A stretch of 64,000 bases of DNA from Pseudeuparius sepicola. Lineage: Eukaryota; Arthropoda; Insecta; Coleoptera; Anthribidae. Location of the stretch: positions 7,258,225 to 7,322,224 of the forward strand of contig OY987308.1 in the NCBI GenBank assembly GCA_963920635.1. The letters run 5' to 3'. The notes beneath the pieces are model-generated. The model was not told the DNA's origin. It ran no database searches and saw only the letters and a list, made by a program, of their open reading frames with translations. Shown here piece after piece: positions 21,155 to 31,400 of the stretch; within the stretch, counting starts at the first letter, position 1; every line of letters starts with the position of its first letter. A program made the translations under genes and the position numbers.

Positions 21155-22328
21155 CTACGTTGGCATTACTGGTACTGCTTCTGTTTTGCTGCGCACCTGT
21201 CTTAACCTCACTTGTCTACGTGCTGCCTGCGTGGCGGCTTCGAATTCCAAAGCATGTGCCAAGGCCTCTGAGATGTTTTTGTGGCGGGCTAGCCGAAGCG
21301 CTTGGCTAGTCTCGCTGTCACGCACGCCATCTATGAAGCCGCTTACCGAAATTTGTTCCCGGAATTCGACTGGAGCCGATGGATAGGCCAGATTTACTAG
21401 GCGGGCAACGTCGGGTTCAAATTGTTGCAGGGTCTCATCAGTGCGTTGTCGTCGACCTTTCAGTTGCGCCTGGTATACCTGTTGTAGATGTGCTTCCCCA
21501 TATCGCATTTCAAGTGCTCTAACCAGGGAACTATAATCATGCTGAGCGTCGGCCGGTATTGTTCGCAACACTTCGGTGGCCTGACCTCGTAGACATAACT
21601 TCAAATTCCGAGCTTTCTCTTCTCCTGTCCAGACGTTTCCTTCCGCAGCAGCCTCAAACTGGTTAAGGTAAGTGCTCCATGCCACTTTTCCATCAAACTT
21701 GGGAGGCTTCATTTTCATAGAGGATGTGGTCATGCCTACTTCTAATTTTGAAACACCCTGTAGCGACAGCTGATTCATCCTCGCCTCCAGCTGTTCCATT
21801 CGTCCTTCACTGTTGTCAAATTTTGTTTTTATTTTACCAAGTTCACTTTGTAGCTCATTTTTCATTTCTCCGACTTCCGTTCGTACTTCCTTCTTCATTT
21901 GTGTTACTTCTTCTTCAACGACTACTTCAAACTCGGTAATCTTCTTTTGTAACTCTATTTTTAGATCTTCCTGCATCTCCATCATTAATCTGGGTTTCCA
22001 GCCGTGTTGTTGTTTCTTCAAACTTCCTGCTGGTTTCGTCAAATTTTGTGTTGAGGTCACTCATCAGTTTTTCTTGTTTCGTGTCCCTATCTTCTTCCCT
22101 CTTTCGCCTTTCTTCTTCTTTTTCTTCTTCATTCTTGCGCCTATCTTCTTCTTTTTTTTTTTCATTCTTGCGCCTTTCTTCTTCATTCTTTTTGAATTCG
22201 TTCTTCATTTCTTCTTGAAGATTCTTCACTAAATCTTCTTGCTTATTGTCCATTTCATCGAATTTCTTCATAAACATTTCCATCAACTTTTCCATTTCCA
22301 TTGCGGTCTGTTTTCTGGTTGTGGGCAT
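21155..22328 (-). pseudogene. gag: Gypsy Gag in two frames
   Basis: The N-terminal part (22328 to 21927, MPTTRKQTAM...) is a long, highly charged coiled coil of Glu/Lys/Arg repeats. The capsid part (22060 to 21155) lies in another frame and shows PPKFDGKVAWSTYLNQFE, LCLRGQATEVL and LEMRYGEAH, typical of insect gypsy Gag. The frame break is near 22000. The zinc knuckle follows at 21024-21065. Confidence 0.85.
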
Positions 22329-22349
22329 TCACCTCAGGTTCCTCTTAAA

Positions 22350-22367
22350 ATCGCGCTTCTGACACCA
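22350..22367 (-). promoter_or_regulatory. Primer binding site, tRNA-Leu-like
   Basis: Two bases inside the 5' LTR, the minus strand reads TGGTGTCAGAAGCGCGAT. TGGTGTCAGAAG matches the complement of the 3' end of insect tRNA-Leu as I recall it, with some differences in the last bases. Position and the leading TGG are as expected for a PBS; the tRNA identity is from memory. Confidence 0.65.
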
Positions 22368-22369
22368 AA

Positions 22370-22876
22370 TGTACTGTATCTCAACAATCACAGACCAAAC
22401 TCGTTGCCTTGGTTACCAACTTTATTGTTTAGCCTTCAAAAATCTCAAATAAACTTGTCAGATTACTGTCACTGTCCAAGAATATTCTTTCTGCTCCAAA
22501 ATTCGCACAAAATCGCTTTCTAACCTTTCACTTCCCTTAGGCCCAATTCCCAGGGCTTATATACTAAAAAGGAAGACTGGAGAATACTCTAGAATATTCC
22601 TGGCCAATGATAGTTTACAAATCATAAGTTCTAGCAAACTTTCTAGAATGTTATGGAAGCTTTACAGGGAAAACCATGAAAACTAACGGAAAATGGGGCC
22701 CTGGGGGCCTCAGGCCAACAAAGATGTGACGGAAAATGCCTCTAAATTAATTACAAAAATTAAGTAGAATACACAAACTTAAAATGTATCTGCTAAATCT
22801 TTGAGTAGGTTAGAAAACCGTGCAGACATATTCATTGAAAGCTGATATAACAACTTTAGAGGCATTTTTCGTTACA
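22370..22876 (-). repeat. 5' LTR of the minus-strand gypsy element
   Basis: 507 bp, nearly identical to 16999-17486. It should hold the promoter of the element; transcription would run toward lower coordinates. Confidence 0.95.
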
Positions 22877-23117
22877 ATATGTTTTAAAATCAATTGGAAA
22901 ACTAGATCCCATCATCTGGTGGAAAGGCATGTGTTTTGGATCCAAACTTAGTAAGCTAGCAGTTAATATACGAAGTATGCCTGCATCGAGTGCAGCTACT
23001 GAGAGGAGCTTCAGTACTTATGGATTTATACATTCAGCAAAAAGAAACCGACTTACGGCGGAACTGACTGGTAAAGTTACTTTTATTGGAAAAAAAAATT
23101 TTTCGGAAATATTTTAG
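22877..23117 (+). pseudogene. hAT transposase fragment, right half
   Basis: Continues the relic at 16630-16998: a WWKGMCFGSKLSKLA block, then MPASSAATERSFSTYGFIH and RNRLTAE. These are the conserved hAT dimerisation-domain motifs (WW, SSAxxERxFS, RNRL). It ends at a stop at 23117. Confidence 0.85.
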
Positions 23118-24329
23118 AAATAATTTTAATATTTCCCTAACGAGCCGCTCAGTTTTATTATCGGGTAGACGCTTACCCAAGGCGCGAGGGAGAGGCAAAT
23201 TCGTTTCAGGTCTTCCTTAAGACGTTGCCAGATCGCGGCGCCAGGCAACGAAAACACTCAATATTTTTTATCTTTTCAAGGTATCTACTGATTTATCTAA
23301 ATGTGCCTACCTTTTATTTCCCTTTAGGATAATCATCGCTGACAGCAAATGAAAGGTGGTTTAAAAACTATCCTCCTCCGGTAAGTTGAATGGTAACACC
23401 TCGATAAGATACGCACTCACATTCGCACTTGCCATATTATCACAAAACTCCCGGTTTCGAAAAGAAAGTTCGGCGGCACGGCAGCACCCGGACGATATGG
23501 TACTGCGGTTTTCCACGGCGCGGCGTCCACCGACGGAATTTAGACCTCAACTCGCCCTGCGTCCGAGGGAAATTGTAGTACCTTCTCCGCGTATCTTTTC
23601 GCGTTTTGGTTTCTGGGTTTCTAATGGCCGACTCGCGCGGTCGCGCTCTGCACTCCCTCTCGATGTGGCGACTGTCGTTTTGCTGGCGGTGCGACGTTGC
23701 CGATACAGTTCAGTGTCTGATTTTTTACTACTAACTAGATTTATTATTTCAGTATTTATTACTATGTACAGTGAGTGTCCTCCGATAACAGGGATAATCT
23801 TTAGCAAACAAAAAAATAAAAGCACAAAACACGGCACTTAGTTAAGGTTTTATGATTTTAAAGGCGACACGATAACAATTAAAAACTAAACTGGCATACG
23901 GCAGATAGATACATGATCGCCCCCTCTCCTGCCGGGCGGAAGGGCCGCGTCCACCGCCTGATTTCATTAGTCAGTTGCTGGACGGCCATAATGGAAGGAA
24001 CGTAATTTTAATTGAATTGGCCTTTTATGAATGCATAAATGGTAAAATTACTTAAAAGTATTTAAAATCGGGGAATACCAGCTAAAACCGGCAACATTGC
24101 ACGTCGCCCAATAATGTAGCTTCTGGCCGGCCCACTTTGCGGTTGTTTCCTCGCCAGTGCCGTCGTTATTGTCTGTAAAAAATAGCTTCCTTAAACAATT
24201 TTTTCTGGCTTTATTATTAACTTTTAATTTTTTTAAATTGCGGATTCGTATTAAGCTCAATTTTCTCCACATGTGGTTAAAATTATTGTATTTAGGTCTG
24301 AAACACCCTGTATATAAATATGGTCGAAT
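23118..24329. other. Unassigned DNA, partly GC-rich
   Basis: Bases 23150-23720 are GC-rich with open frames on both strands (for example 23386-23841 plus and 23547-23837 minus) but no family motif. CACCCTGTA at 24304-24312 is the right end of a CAGGGTG-type element. This may be TE leader or LTR sequence. Confidence 0.3.
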
Positions 24330-25866
24330 ACTAGCGGCTGTTGCAGAAGCTGTAAAAAAGGGCGGTCCACGTTGGGGTATGGGAAAAAGTGAGAATGGTT
24401 AGATGAATGCCGAATGTTTTTTCGAATATTTTCCCAATGTGTTTCATCCATTTCTGGAAGAAAGTAGCATACAATTGCCAGTTATTGTTTTTGTAGATGG
24501 CCACCGGTCTCATCTGACATTACATTTAAGTAGATTTTGCCGTGATCATCAAATTATTTTGATCGGTTTTCCTCCAAATGCGACTCATATTTTGCAGCCG
24601 CTAGACGTTGCAGTGTTTGGCCCCTTAAAACAAAATGGAAGGAATACGTAAAACAATGGAGATTAGAAGCTGGGCAAAGAACCTCGGCAAAGAACTTACT
24701 AAGTTGGATGTTCCTCCAGCCTTATCTCAGTTGATAAAAGACCCAAAAATGTCCACAAATATCCAGTCCGGATTTAGAGTTACTGGATTATATCCATTCT
24801 CAGAGGATAATGTTGACTATTCTAAAATTATACTTAGAAAATCCGATGCAGCTTCAATACCTGATTATAATCATGAAGTTAAGAACCATTTACAATATTT
24901 AGAATCGAAGATTGACTATGTCTTGTTAGATCAATTTAAAATGACAAAGAGAAGAAACATAGAATGGGAAGGCGATACAAAAGCTTTGTTCCTATATAAA
25001 ATATGGCTGGACATAACGAAAGAAAACGAGAAAGACGAAGATCAACTTACTGAAACACAAGAACCAGTGTCTAAATCTTCAACATCACATCCACAAGGGG
25101 ATGAGTCAAGGAAAGCACAAATTATCCAAACACCAAAACCCTCAACATCAAAAATACAAGAAAAATGATTGAGCAACTAAAACGAAATATTCTGTTCACT
25201 AAAAAATCACCAACAGCAATTGTTAAAGATATTCTAAGATGGCCGGAGCAGAAAACCCCAACATCATCTAGAAAATCATGCAATGAAAATCCTGTTCCAT
25301 GGATGATTACATGTGATAAGTGGATTGCAATTCATGAAGAAAAAGCTAAGATTAAGCAAGGTAAGGAAATGGAAAAAGAGAAACGAAAGATAAGTAGAGA
25401 ACTGAGAAAACAAGAGAGATTCAGAGATTCTCAGAAAAAGAAATCTGAAGGAAAGAAGAAGAGTGGAAAGAAAGTGGAAATAGCGACGATGACATAGACC
25501 TTTTTGAAAAGACGTCTATGAAAACCGAGGTCGAAACAACTCTTCTGGATAAAAACAAAAACAGGCCCTATGTAGAGATTCTCAAAAAAATCTAGGAAGA
25601 GAAGCAAGAAAGAATCTGAGTCTACATCATCTGAAGAAGAGTGTAAAGAAAGTGGAAATAATCACGATGGTGCAGACCTTTTCGGAAATCCAATGTATGT
25701 CACAACCGAGATCGAAACAACTCTTCTGGATGACATGAAGCCTGGTGAATTCATTCTAGTCGAATTCAAAAGTAAAGTTCCTGGCAAGAAAGTAGCCACA
25801 ACTTATAGATATGCCACGGAAGTACTGGCTACAATGGATGAAAATACTTTGCTGTATCTATACATT
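24330..25866 (+). pseudogene. pogo-like DDE transposase relic
   Basis: Second half of a DDE_1 (pogo/Tigger/jerky group) transposase. VIVFVDGHRSHLT (about 24481-24520) carries the second catalytic Asp, and PPNATHILQPLDVAVFGPLK the third. These are followed by the family C-terminal region (SGFRVTGLYPF...), a Lys/Glu-rich segment and the closing GEFILVEF...KVATTYRY block. Frames change near 24640 and 25165. An in-frame TAG precedes 24403 where family members have Trp, and stops occur near 25497 and 25590. The N-terminal DNA-binding part is missing. Confidence 0.8.
25430..25745 (+). repeat. ~160-bp tandem duplication in transposase tail
   Basis: The block with GAAAGAAAGTGGAAATA, GACCTTTT, AACCGAGnTCGAAACAACTCTTCTGGAT at about 25455-25550 recurs at about 25645-25735 in the same order. 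The first copy contains stops in the frame of the second. Confidence 0.65.
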
Positions 25867-26986
25867 TGACTTTTATTTAAGTAAACCTATTATTATGGTG
25901 CATGGCCATAAGTGGGTATAAAATTATCCATAAGTAATGACATGATGGCCAAAAGTAAAGAAAATCGACAATTTTCAGTATTTATTTTTTATTTTTTTTT
26001 GTAAAATAACTTTAACCTCATCGCAATTATGTAGTTTACTAAGACATACTTCATACCATCTCTAACATTTTTTTGTGATTTTTATACAACTAATATATTG
26101 GACATATTCGAAGTCACAAATGGAAAATACCTTAAGGTGGCCATAAGTAGCGCCTCTACCCTAATATGTATTTTTGTGAAAAATAGAATAATTTATTTCT
26201 ACAGAAAAAAAAAACAAAAACAAAAAAATGTTTATTTGATTGAGGAACTGAGGAAAATACCTAATAATACTCCGATTGTAATAAATGGTTGCAGAAAAAG
26301 GGGGGACGGTCGTCCCCCCGCCCCCCTGTATCCGCCACTGTATGTGGTATGCAATAGTATTTTTGAAAATAAATAGTTTCTTGTATAACATTTTCTCCAG
26401 AAAGGCCTCGTTTCCACGTTAAGGGTGTTAAAATTTTTCTAAAAAATTATTGTTTTATTTTATAATTTATAAACCAGAAAATGTATTTTAACCAAATTTG
26501 GTAGAAGGTGTACCTACCTATGGAGAGATTTCCATATCATGAGGTACGGTTAAGTACCTTTTGCGACCAGTGGTGGAGACACGGATAATCGACTGACTAA
26601 ATAAAAAAAATAATTAGTGGCAATTTCAAGCGAATTAAGTAAAATTAAATTTGCCGCGAAACAGTAAATGTCTGGAAACAAAAATTAGTTTACAATTAAG
26701 TATTCTAAAGGACAACACAAAAAAATTACACATTACCTTATTATTTTTTTTTTATTTAGTTAGTGAGTCGTATGCATACGGAACTCAACCTTGCGTCATA
26801 ATATGGAAATGTATCCAGATATACTCTGTACCAAATTTGGTTATAATACCTTTTACTGGTTTAGAAATTACGAAATAAAATAATATTCGTAATGATGCCT
26901 TAAAAAAAGTTAAATAGGTAATTAACATAAACATAAACAACTCGATTGAACATGACACATTTGCAAACTCCTTAATATTAAGTCAG
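25867..26986. other. Unassigned DNA with TE termini
   Basis: GGCCATAAGT-type phrases at about 25900, 25967 and 26139 look like the 3' terminal region of the preceding transposon. At 26340 a minus-strand CAGTGGCGGATACAGGGGGG end, with a 9-bp palindromic arm pair (26300-26308 and 26311-26319), is a second TE terminus of hAT-like appearance. I see no gene. Confidence 0.4.
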
Positions 26987-27608
26987 GTGAACAGGTTAGC
27001 CCAAGATTCCATCCCCCATCTCAACTGTGTTATTGAAGGTGATATTGAAGGTAATATTGAAGGTGATATTGAAGGTGATATTGAAGATGTAGATAGAGAA
27101 GATATGTCTCTGAATTCTGGGCTAGATTCTATAGTCTTCATTCAAGATGGCAATTTGGGCCAAGATTTAATATGCAATTCTAACATAGAAAATAATAGTA
27201 TTATTAAATGTGATACTGAAAGATATATTAGCCCAAAATAAACTAATATTATCAGCATTTATTTCAGACAGTTCAAAAATAAATTGAGTACTTTATAAAA
27301 ACCAATTAATAGATAAAAATGATATTGGCAACACTATTAATTCTATTATATACGAACCTGAAATAATTACCAACCAGATTGAAAAATATTTTACAAACGA
27401 AGCATTTCAAAAATTTAATGCACTATTTGAGAGTAATAAAAACTCCTCTAAGTGGTTTTGTAAAAGAAGTGAATGTGTTGTAGAAGAAAATTCTAGAAGG
27501 TGTGACCCTTGTTTATTTTGGTTCCATGTGACTTGCATCAGTTTAAATAAAATGCCTAAATCTAATAAGAAAAAATGGTTCTGTGCTGACTGTTCACGTT
27601 CACTTTGA
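26987..27608 (+). pseudogene. Acidic repeat segment and PHD-like finger fragment
   Basis: The first segment (to 27241) contains four Ile-Glu-Gly-Asp-type repeats encoded by a 12-base unit (about 27037-27085). The second (27288-27608) is in another frame and ends in a Cys/His cluster, WFCKRSECV...CDPC..WFHVTC...KWFCADC, resembling a PHD finger. It then stops at TGA. A likely acceptor TTTATTTCAG sits near 27268 and an in-frame TGA at 27285, so either an exon boundary is misplaced or the gene is dead. Function unknown. A transposon-derived C-terminal finger is as likely as a host gene. Confidence 0.45.
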
Positions 27609-27668
27609 TAATACTAATCGCACAATGTAGGTGTATAAATTGTAAATTTTGACTTTGTCGTTTCCAAC

Positions 27669-27674
27669 AATAAA
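27669..27674 (+). terminator. Probable poly(A) signal AATAAA
   Basis: AATAAA 61 bases after the stop of the PHD-like fragment. Confidence 0.4.
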
Positions 27675-27791
27675 AATTGTTGCATTACCATACGTGCTTT
27701 TTTAACCACTTTTTAACCATTTATTTATCAGATGCTTAACTACTGGGTATTTTGTTAAACGATCGGTAGAATATCAAATTAGTATAAAGAT

Positions 27792-27839
27792 CCGACCGGT
27801 CGGCATTTAAAAAAAAAGTATGGGAAACCGACCGGTCGG
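27792..27839. repeat. Two identical 12-bp palindromes
   Basis: CCGACCGGTCGG occurs at 27792-27803 and 27828-27839, each self-complementary, 36 bases apart start to start. They may be termini of a small element or protein-binding sites. Confidence 0.85.
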
Positions 27840-28024
27840 TGTACGTAAACAGGGTATAATTCTTTTAAAATTTCGGGAAAGTCCATTACGCTCCTTATTT
27901 CAACGTTTACTTCAGACGTGTATGGAGTTAAACTCGGAGTTAAATATGCGCCAAAGAAGTCACGTGACTTAACTCGCCAATGAGAGCACAAGACATATAC
28001 CATATCTTTTATATACGTCGGACG

Positions 28025-28033
28025 TATAAATAG
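28025..28033 (+). promoter_or_regulatory. TATA-box candidate
   Basis: TATAAATAG, about 400 bases before the ATG of the DUF4806 gene and 16 bases before a 52-codon frame. It fits a core promoter by sequence only. Confidence 0.35.
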
Positions 28034-28048
28034 CCACTTTGTTTTAGA

Positions 28049-28207
28049 ATGCCTAGTATCCCAACAAACAGTAGAGGTGCGGCAATCAGCCGGCCCAATG
28101 CTTCGAATGCCGGGGAAATGAGTTTGCAAGCAAGAATGCATGGGCCCATTTCTATTTTTCATGCACTAGCCCATAGCATTACAAAAGATGAAGGCCCGAT
28201 TTTTTGA
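28049..28207 (+). CDS. Small ORF, 52 codons, uncertain
   Basis: Starts MPSIPTNSRG and ends at TGA 28205-28207. There are no recognised motifs. It lies between a TATA-like box and the DUF4806 gene and may be an upstream open frame in its leader or chance. Confidence 0.2.
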   Translation: MPSIPTNSRGAAISRPNASNAGEMSLQARMHGPISIFHALAHSITKDEGPIF

Positions 28208-28425
28208 CTGGTGGATACTGGATGCCGGGCCGTTTCTGGCCATTAGCCTTATATTTTCTATTGCTAGCTTCATATGGTCTTCCTCCGTGGCTAAGTTTAT
28301 CATGTAGAAGCGCGCATGAGCACAACGCGAGACTAATAATGCAAATGGCGGAATAGCGGAAGCGTGGTTTTACCTTTTTGCTGCATTAAAATAGTTGTTT
28401 AGTGGTGTTTTGTTTTGTTTAAAAG

Positions 28426-31400
28426 ATGGAGAAGAGACTACCCGTAGACAAGTAAGTTATCAGCTTTTTGGCCTATAGTAGGTATAGTAAGTAATAATTC
28501 TATTCTGTTCCGGAATGGATTGAAAATGCATTTGGAGGTACAATCTAACCTGTGTGTTCCTGTGTGTAACCTCAATTGTGTAAAGTAAAGCAACGCGTAT
28601 TTCCCGCGTAATTACCTGATTTTGGTGTGAAGTGCACAGGGAGGGATGTTTGTTTCAAAGAACACTGGGTATTATTTGGTTGTTTTCTGTGTATTTAAGG
28701 CATAGCAGGTAAATGATAATCTCTGTTAAAAAAACATAATCCAGCCAAATTCGAACCCTGCATGGTCTCTTAAGACAAACCGAACTACCGGAGCACATGG
28801 CGGGTTTCATCGGCTATAATTTGTTTCGACAGACACCATTAGCACAGAATATTACGGTAGCTATTCTGTGCCATTAGTGAGTAGCAGTGTTCGATATAGT
28901 TGCTATAAGTCAAATATATTGTGGGTAGAACAAATAGGAAATTCACATAATCAACAATAGTTGTAGGAAATGCCGGAGTCTTTTACACCTCAACGCTACT
29001 CACTGATGGTTTGTCGAAACAAATTCCATATTATAGCCGATTGAAGGCGTATGCTTCTTTAATGGTTAAGTGTTTTTTTCTTTTTTGATGCAAATAGTAG
29101 ATATCTTATTTACTTCCTATAATTTTTACAGTTCATTTCAAAATTTTTGTAATAAGTGTTCCATATATTTTTAGGAACTACGTTATAGTAGAGTTTCCAG
29201 AAGAAAAACAAGAGGAAGGGGTTCCTATGAGTATTATACCGAGTAACTGGATAGGAACGGAAAACAATACATTTTTTTGCTTATGGCCATATCATACGAA
29301 CAAAAATTTCGAATTTAAAAAGGCAGTAATTGACATATGGTTGATCAATTGGAAGAAAATTGTGTTATGTGTCCTATAAATATTAAATATAAAACAAGTA
29401 AGTATGGGACAAATTCCTAAATTCAGCGATGGGTCCATCAGTGGATTTCTGATAGTGTGAACTTCTCTTTCAATGCAATGGTATAAAAAGAGATGCCAAT
29501 ACCACAAAACACTTAAATAGGTTCATCGATGGACTCTGAGATGAATTTAGCAATTCGCCCAATAATCAATTAGCTGAGAGATGAAACCTTGGTTGTGTTC
29601 AAAGCAATAAATAAATCAGCACCAATAACGTCAGAACCTATAGACAGGTTTGTTTTGATAAACGCTTGACGCCCAGAACTAATCACAATCTAAGCGCTCC
29701 ATTAAATTATTCTGGAAATGTCGCGAGATTGTCAGAAATTGCCCCTTTTTGTCGAGCCGTAGCAAACTTATTTCGACTCTGGGCTCGGAGGCTGGCGTCG
29801 TTAGACCATCCCCCGAGTCTTCAGGTGAGGTTCCGATGCTTCCGGCGCCCCCAAACAAGAAAAAACATGCGATATCTAAGTGTGATTCTGGAGGAACTAT
29901 AACCGGGAATCACCGGGTGTATAGTTGGTTGATGGTTAACTTTCTGTCTTTGTTTGTAGCATGTTTTTAGAGTAGTATGGATATATTTAATCTTGGAGTC
30001 AAAATAAAGGGCATTTTAACAATGGGGCACCACGTCTATAGGTTTTGACGTCATTGGTTAGCACTAACTATAGTCGTTGAATGACCAATTTTTGATTTCA
30101 CCGTACATTTGATGATTTGTGGTTTTTCTCTTTTTTTCTCTAGATTCGTATCAAAAAGCAATTGAACGATTAAAAGACCTCGAAGACAAATCTACAATAT
30201 CTTCCGAAACATCGAATGCGTCTCTTCATTCTATTTTAAACAAAGTAAGCAAACCAAGAATATTAAAGCCACCAAATAAGTATCAAGATTTTGAAAATTA
30301 TGAGTCATTAGAAGATGAGAACTATTTACCAAGTATTCCTCCAATTAGCCAAAGCAAAGTTTCCGCAGTGCCGAAGAAGAAAACTTTTTTGGAAAAGCCA
30401 AATCTATCTTCTATAGAACGTACAACATGAAAGAAAACAGCATTTCTTTATTAGATTTGGATCAAATACTTGATGAGACATTGAATCTGACGAAGAAACT
30501 TTCAAACAATTATATCCATGTTGCCAAAAAACATTCGGTAAGTGCTAATGTAATTTTTTTAATAACCATCATTTCTTGTATATGAATCACACCTTGTACC
30601 ATTAATGAATATTTTAGCGCTAGTTGAAAAAACTTACACTAAAATCGAAGCAGTCAGGAGATGTAAAATACATTAAGACATGGATACACCATCAAGAAAA
30701 TAAGGAAAAATGTTTTCTGGGCACTGATAGTAATCACCCAATACTGAAAAAATTACCAGCTGAGAGTTTTGATAAGTTAAAGGAATTTGATGAATATATT
30801 AAGAATGATGAAGTTCTTGCAGAAATGGTAAGAAACCTCTTAATTTTTAGTACTTATGTGAAAATATGAATCCATCTATTGGCTTACCGATTATATACAA
30901 TGTGTAGTCAAAAAGATAGGCAAAAAATAATTTTCTATCAATTCTATCTATTGAAATAATAAAGCAGCTTTTTTACAAAAATTTATTTAAATGACATCAC
31001 ATTAAATAAAAGATAGGAGATCCTACATTTTTTCTTTTAATTTAGCTAATGTCTGTAAAAATCGTATACCTAAATAAGAATACATTTTATTTCGTAGTGC
31101 GAAATATTTCGAGCTGTTGGTGGTAAAGATACACCCGATGCAACAAGAAAATTGTTGGCAAAAGTTGTGGCACCTGGGTTAGCTGTTGCCATGAATTGGT
31201 CAAGGCGGAATGAAAAACAGGGAATGAAATCTCTGACTCACATCAATAAATTTATATTGGGTAAGTTAAACTTTTCTTGCCCCGATACGTTCAATGAATA
31301 GGGCCGTCGGAAGTCGTTTTTAACATGTGCCACAACTTTAAAAGGTAAAAGGTGTGAAAGACATTGGTTATGGTCAGTGGCGGCTCGTCAGGGGCGGCAG

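Larger units (their letters stand above)
16999..22876 (-). mobile_element. Complete but decayed Ty3/gypsy provirus
   Basis: Two LTRs with TGTAACG...AGTACA ends on the minus strand (TGTACT...CGTTACA on plus) enclose gag, protease, RT/RNase H and integrase, all on the minus strand. A 4-bp target duplication ATAT (16995-16998 and 22877-22880) flanks it. A primer binding site lies next to the 5' LTR and a polypurine tract next to the 3' LTR. All coding regions are interrupted by frameshifts, and the integrase has lost its first catalytic Asp. It sits inside a hAT transposase relic, so it is younger than that element. Confidence 0.95.

Noticed and set aside
23386..23841. 151-codon frame in GC-rich DNA
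   Set aside because: An equally long frame exists on the other strand, and neither shows a family motif or exon signals.
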